NCBI RefSeq assembly: GCF_034190915.1
Contig: NW_026947507.1
Span: 31,858,001 to 31,922,000 of the forward strand
Source of the DNA: Cavia porcellus
Lineage: Eukaryota > Chordata > Mammalia > Rodentia > Caviidae
Direction: 5' to 3'
DNA: 64,000 nucleotides
A program made the translations under genes and the position numbers. This document shows positions 59,176 to 64,000 of this stretch, piece after piece. Within the stretch, counting starts at the first letter, position 1; each line of letters starts with the position of its first letter. Under the pieces are notes generated by a model. The model did no database searches and was not told where the DNA came from. It worked only from the letters and a program-made list of their open reading frames with translations.

Positions 59176-61820
59176 CCCCAATGTAATTCATCAAGTACTC
59201 AGGTAAAGGGTTAAAAAAAATGCTGTGGGAGCACTGAGTAATATCTAACACTCAGTCTAGACAGATCAGAGGTAATCTCCAATGCCTCCTTACTTTTTAA
59301 GGAGATTGATGGGATTTTATTATGTTTTGGTGTCAAACAGGTTCCACTTGGGGGCAACTATATAATAATGACATCTTCTTTCTCCCTTTTCTTATTGATG
59401 AGATGGAAATATATTCTCACTCCAGTAAAGATAAAAGAATGGTTACAAGGTAGAATGGTAGAATTTTTAAATTGCATAGACAATCCACTAGGAAATTTAT
59501 CCTTGTATTTCACATAACATTCCAGGGCTGGAAGAGGCAAGCTCTTTTTCCCTGCCACTCCTCTTAGGTGCAGGTGCTGTGATTAGCCCCAGTGGCAAGA
59601 GGTATCAGGCAGAAAATTGATGCAATTATATATTGAAAGCTGAGAGGAAGAAAATGAGATTACGGTTACCGTATGGGATATAAGATCTAGAAAACAGGTT
59701 AGAGAGGGTAGGAAAAAGAGTGAATTGACAGGAAGTCTTCTCAATGCCATGGAAGAGAGAACATTAGGTATGCAGAAAAATCATCAAAAAACCATTTTGC
59801 ACTATCATCTCTAGTGTGTATGTCCCATCATGTAATGTTTAAACAGTAACTTCAGGTAATGGACATTTTCTCTTTGAATTTACAGGGCTTGAAGGCATGT
59901 CTAACAGTCTACAAAAAGCTTAATCATATTGAATCATTATAAGTCATGAAGAACTCTATGATCTAACAGACTAGGATAGCAAGTATAGCCTGATGCAAAT
60001 TTTTTTCATTCAGAATACTGATACACAAAACTGTATCTCAATAATCACAGAATTAAAATTCCCCCTGTATTTTTATTATGCTGCTTAGTTTTGCTATTAC
60101 TGATTTGACTATTGAAAAAATTCACTGAAATTATAAAAAGGAAATAGCATAACAATTTTGTAACATGAATCCTTGAAAATTCTCTATGCTAAATGCTTCT
60201 GTCTGTGAAGATACTTTCCAAAATCTTATTCAGATTCAATGAAATAACTTTTAAATCTAGGTTCATTACAAAGAAGAACCTGAGATAAAGATTTACATAG
60301 GAAAAAATACATATGGAGGTTTACAGAGCAAGGAAAACACAAAGGCAAACCAGAAAGAGGGGAGAATAGAAAGAAGACAAACACCATTGAAAACACCTGT
60401 GGTCCACTTGACATACCAAAAAATTATTTTCGGGACATCTAAAAAGCACAGGTTGATGTCCACAAAAAATTTTTTATTATAAGAAAAAAGAAGCTCTCAA
60501 AAGTTGTAGTAAATACCTGGAAATTGCACTTGCATGCACTAAAACAGAATGAATGCTATATAAAATCCTTGAAGGGTTTTCTGGAGCTATTGAATTGCGT
60601 ATTTATATTGATCCCAAAGAATTATTTTCTAGCCAAATTTTATATCATCAAAAGCAAACCATTCTGAATAATATGGACCTCATAAGGGCACTGGAAAACC
60701 ATAAAAAGAACTTTACTCTCACAGATATTTAAAGCAAATTCAGAAAATTAGAAAAATCCAAAAACTGCAGGGATAAATAATTGCCCCATATTGGTGCCTC
60801 CTGGCTTCGTTGAGTCGCGGGAGTTATTATTCATGTAAACATGGACCTGGCTCTTTCGGGAAACTAGGTTGAAGAGTGACTAGGCAATGTTTACTTAAAT
60901 GCAAGTTAATGAATATGACAAACCTCTCTGTTCCATTTGGTAGACTTAGGAAGGAAGCTCTTACATAGCTTTTTATTGACAATGTCTCTAAATGGAAACT
61001 TTTCAATTGTCTCTTCTTCTCTAATACGCCATAGAGATGTCTGTTACCCAACTCAACTTCTGCTGACTAGAATAACCAAATAGAAGCTGTCAGTCTTAAT
61101 AAACTACTCTTGCTCAAGAAGACAGTCCTGAGAGCATATTGGAAGAAACCAATTGTGAAACTAATGCAGTAACAAAATAAAAACAATCGTAGCGAACAGG
61201 CAGACCTGGGATTTTACCTGCTACTCATGAAAAGCATGATTTGCATTTTTTCTTTCTTTTTTATTTGATAGTCAGCAACCTCAAAATCATTTCTGCTATA
61301 AACCACAACTTCTTTAACCAATGTCTACCAAAGTACTGCCTTTTAGGACTCCTTCTATCTATACTAGAAATAGCCTTCACACTGACTATTGCAACATTAC
61401 ACTTTTTGAGAAGCTAAGCAATTTAAACTTATAAATAAAAGAATACCTAGCCAGTGTTACAACGTGTGCCATATCATCTCAATGTTCAACTGATTCTGAC
61501 TCTTAAGTCTTTAAGATCTCAACAAACTCAAATATTTTAATTAATATATCTTTTTTGCCCTTCTTCCAACTGTGTCTTTTTCCAACTGAAAATATTTGAG
61601 AAGTCAAATATAATTCTGATTAGCTAAAACACACAAAATGTACGTTAACAGTTTTGAGGACATTTTTGTTACATTTTGTAAAATATCGCCAGAGGTCATA
61701 TGAATATAAAGGGTTTTTTATGGTTTCTTATTGATCAGTCTTATGCTTTATGTTTTCTTATTGTGTAGTCTTATTTTTATATCAATTTGGTACCATCTAA
61801 ACAATATACAAACACACACA

Positions 61821-61860
61821 TAGACATTACATATCCTACATAGACATTACATATCATACA
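61821..61860. repeat. 20-bp tandem duplication
   Basis: TAGACATTACATATC plus five bases, twice in a row, one difference near the end of the unit. Confidence 0.93.
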
Positions 61861-62044
61861 CACATTTGTACCAACACGCCTAAAACAAAGAGTTTATCAT
61901 TTGCCAGTTTGTAAAAAGTTATACTGTTGATATGATTTACCTTTTCAAAGTATTTAGCAATGTCTGAAAGTAGAATTCCCAGTTGTAGCAAGGTGGAAAA
62001 TACATCTCAAAGGATACTGCTTGCCTGGTTAATCTGAGTTTGAA

Positions 62045-62052
62045 TTTCCTGA

Positions 62053-62085
<33 letters not shown>

Positions 62086-62091
62086 CCTGAA
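62045..62091. repeat. Poly(T) run flanked by a short direct repeat
   Basis: TTTCCTGAA occurs at 62045-62053 and 62083-62091 with only G plus a T run between. It could be a retroposed insertion consisting of poly(A) tail alone, antisense. Confidence 0.7.
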
Positions 62092-62211
62092 TCTTAGTTT
62101 AAAAGCTTTTACCACAGCATTTAAGATATTTTTCATTGTGTTAAAATTCAGAGCTAGCTGGTCAGAATTTTACACATCTTATCCCAGCTCTATTACACAA
62201 GACCTCTTTAT

Positions 62212-62242
<31 letters not shown>

Positions 62243-63157
62243 ATAAAAAGACAGCAATGCATTTAGGAATTATACTCCCTACCGAGAAAAACACAAAGGC
62301 AAACAATCTGTTGTTGAATTTGTCTATTTTTCTAGTTAAGAAAAGGAAAGCTGCAGGAACCATAAATAAATTTTCAGAAAACAACTTTTAACAAATATTT
62401 TGAAAGCACGATCAGCTTAGAAATGAACCAAGGACTGTTGATCAAAATTCCAGGAAACTCACCAAAATTAACCAATTATCTGCATTACTGCATGAGCAGT
62501 GGATACAGAAAGCTCTTGCTTATACTTGTAATTAACTCAGAAATGCATGAGGAAAGAAGTTATGGGTATTATTATGGCCAAAATTATTCCAAAGAACGCA
62601 ACTGTCTTAAAGACAGACAATTGGTGCACTTTAAGTTATACAGTTTATGTTGTTAGCACAATAGATTTACTTTTTTCTAAGTCATAGGTAATTAAAGCTT
62701 CTCTAGGAAGCTAAAAGCCTGAACAAGCATGTTACCCCTGAGCAAATTATGGTGGCCTTCCAAACACAACTTAATGTGTCTAGTCTCTAAAAGTGTCTTA
62801 ATTCAAACTCTTTTGTCTAGCAAGTGAGTCAAAAACCTTGATCTTCCAACTGCCTCACAAAGAAGCCTGAGAATGGCTGAAAAGGTGGAGATTCTGTTTT
62901 CCTATTTGTGGAGAAAATACCCCTTTGCTGAATGTCTCATCTTAGAATCCTAGCTGCAACCTGTTGAGTTGTATGCAGCGTCTGGATGGTACTCAAATCT
63001 TTCTTTCCTTCCTAGACTAAAAATAATCATAAGAAAGGAAAGAGAAAAGAAAACAAAGAAAACCAAAAGAGAACAAAGCATATCAAACCAAATGAGTACT
63101 CCAAACCAGCAAAACAAATGCCTAGAAAAAATTTTCTACTTCTGAATCTCTTCTCAT

Positions 63158-63315
63158 ACCAGCCAGTGCTCCAGAACGACCTTTGTAGGCCCAAATGGCC
63201 ATAAATAGTAAAGATGCTCACCTTACCCCAAATAGAATGCCAACCAGTCAGTGCCCAAGAATCAGCTGTACCAGGTCCAAAATGGCCCAAAATAGTGAAG
63301 TTGTTTATCTTACGT
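63158..63315. repeat. Degenerate tandem pair, about 90-bp spacing
   Basis: Two blocks share CAGTGC...AAGAA/CAGAA, ...GGCC(A/C)...AAATAGT(A/G)AAG and a CTTAC end. The 98-codon minus frame at 63027-63323 repeats FTI.GH.G and TGW as a result. Confidence 0.7.
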
Positions 63316-64000
63316 AATGTCACTGCTTAATGACTTAAGAGAAGGCCCAAAAAGTTAAGAAAGTAGACACCTGGACTATACTTTCCAGTGGGAAAAGAGG
63401 CAGAGCCCATCAGCTCCCTCAAATAATCTGTTTCTTCTTGCCAGCAAAAGCATACATAGGCAGCTAATGCCATGAACAAGTGAAAAAGAGAGTTTCTTGG
63501 ATACAAAAAACACAGGAGGCATCCACGAGAATGTTTCAGGAGTCTTGATCAGGGTTCAACTTGCCACAAATAGTCTCTTTTCCCAAGTGCTTACTAGATG
63601 AGTGGCTTTCAAGAGTCAGGACTTGCCTCCTTTCTAAGGTTGATTTGTGCCCAAAGCAGCTAGATAATAACACACTACTCTTTGAAGAAGTAAGAGTGCA
63701 ATTCTGGAAGACATCATTTCCCCAAGTTTTGAAATAATGAATTTAAAACTAATAATGCCTTTCATTATTCATGATTGTATTAATCAACTCTCCCTATTAA
63801 ACTTAGTTCATATTATATGACAGGAAAACTTTATCTCAAACCATATTAGTGCTTGTCAGCACTGCTGGGTGATTGTTCCTATGGGTAAGGGATATAAAGA
63901 TCGACTTACTGCTTTTCCTAATATGACTACAGAAACACTCATGGAGTCCCGGAGAACTGGACTGGTGCTAGAAGCAGACAAATGACATGGTGCCTATAAA

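Larger units (their letters stand above)
59176..64000. other. AT-rich intergenic, mostly unassigned
   Basis: No gene supported. Contains the small tandem and homopolymer features listed separately and an A run at about 62212-62226. Open frames up to 98 codons lack domains. Confidence 0.45.

Overview
This window reads as nuclear DNA from a mammal, and most likely a squirrel-family rodent (Sciuridae). The main evidence is a set of young tRNA-derived ID-type SINEs whose heads begin GGGGCTGGGGATTTAGCTC and contain GCAAGCAGGC. It also has older dimeric SINEs with a B1-like (7SL) half joined to an ID-like half, MaLR-type LTRs, several L1 fragments, and an IAP-like class II endogenous retrovirus (ERV). 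I could not run database searches, so family names rest on recognised sequence hallmarks.

I found no supportable host protein-coding gene, exon, tRNA gene or other host RNA gene. The window is an AT-rich, repeat-dense intergenic (or deep intronic) region. Apart from transposon and retrovirus genes, the open frames are short and look like chance frames or shadows of repeats.

Layout: 0-5 kb holds old SINEs and one young ID SINE. 4.9-11.1 kb is an old antisense L1 split by a nearly intact 3.1-kb half-L1 (HAL1-like) element, with a GC-rich 5'UTR, an intact 350-codon ORF1, no ORF2, a modular 3'UTR, a poly(A) tail and a perfect 16-bp target-site duplication. 12.1-12.5 kb is an antisense MaLR-like LTR. 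16.7-17.3 kb is a second, 5'-truncated copy of the HAL1 3' end. 18.6-25.1 kb is a nest of L1 pieces that also holds a decayed class I ERV end (tRNA-His-like primer binding site and broken gag start). 25.6-36.4 kb carries L2, ID, L1 and MaLR pieces. 39.7-40.4 kb is a probable antisense class I LTR. 43.0-43.2 kb is an antisense fragment of the same class I ERV seen at 21 kb. 47.3-48.3 kb is an antisense L1 inserted into another L1. 53.6-56.7 kb is a very young but internally deleted class II provirus on the minus strand. The rest, to 64 kb, is mostly unassigned AT-rich sequence with L1 and L2 relics.

The two elements most worth follow-up are the HAL1-like retrotransposon with intact ORF1, and the provirus. 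The provirus has two 430-bp LTRs that differ at one base, a perfect 6-bp target-site duplication, a Gag frame that runs into an ID SINE, and a leftover envelope transmembrane tail. Neither could move alone: the HAL1 would need an L1 ORF2 protein in trans, and the provirus would need pol in trans.
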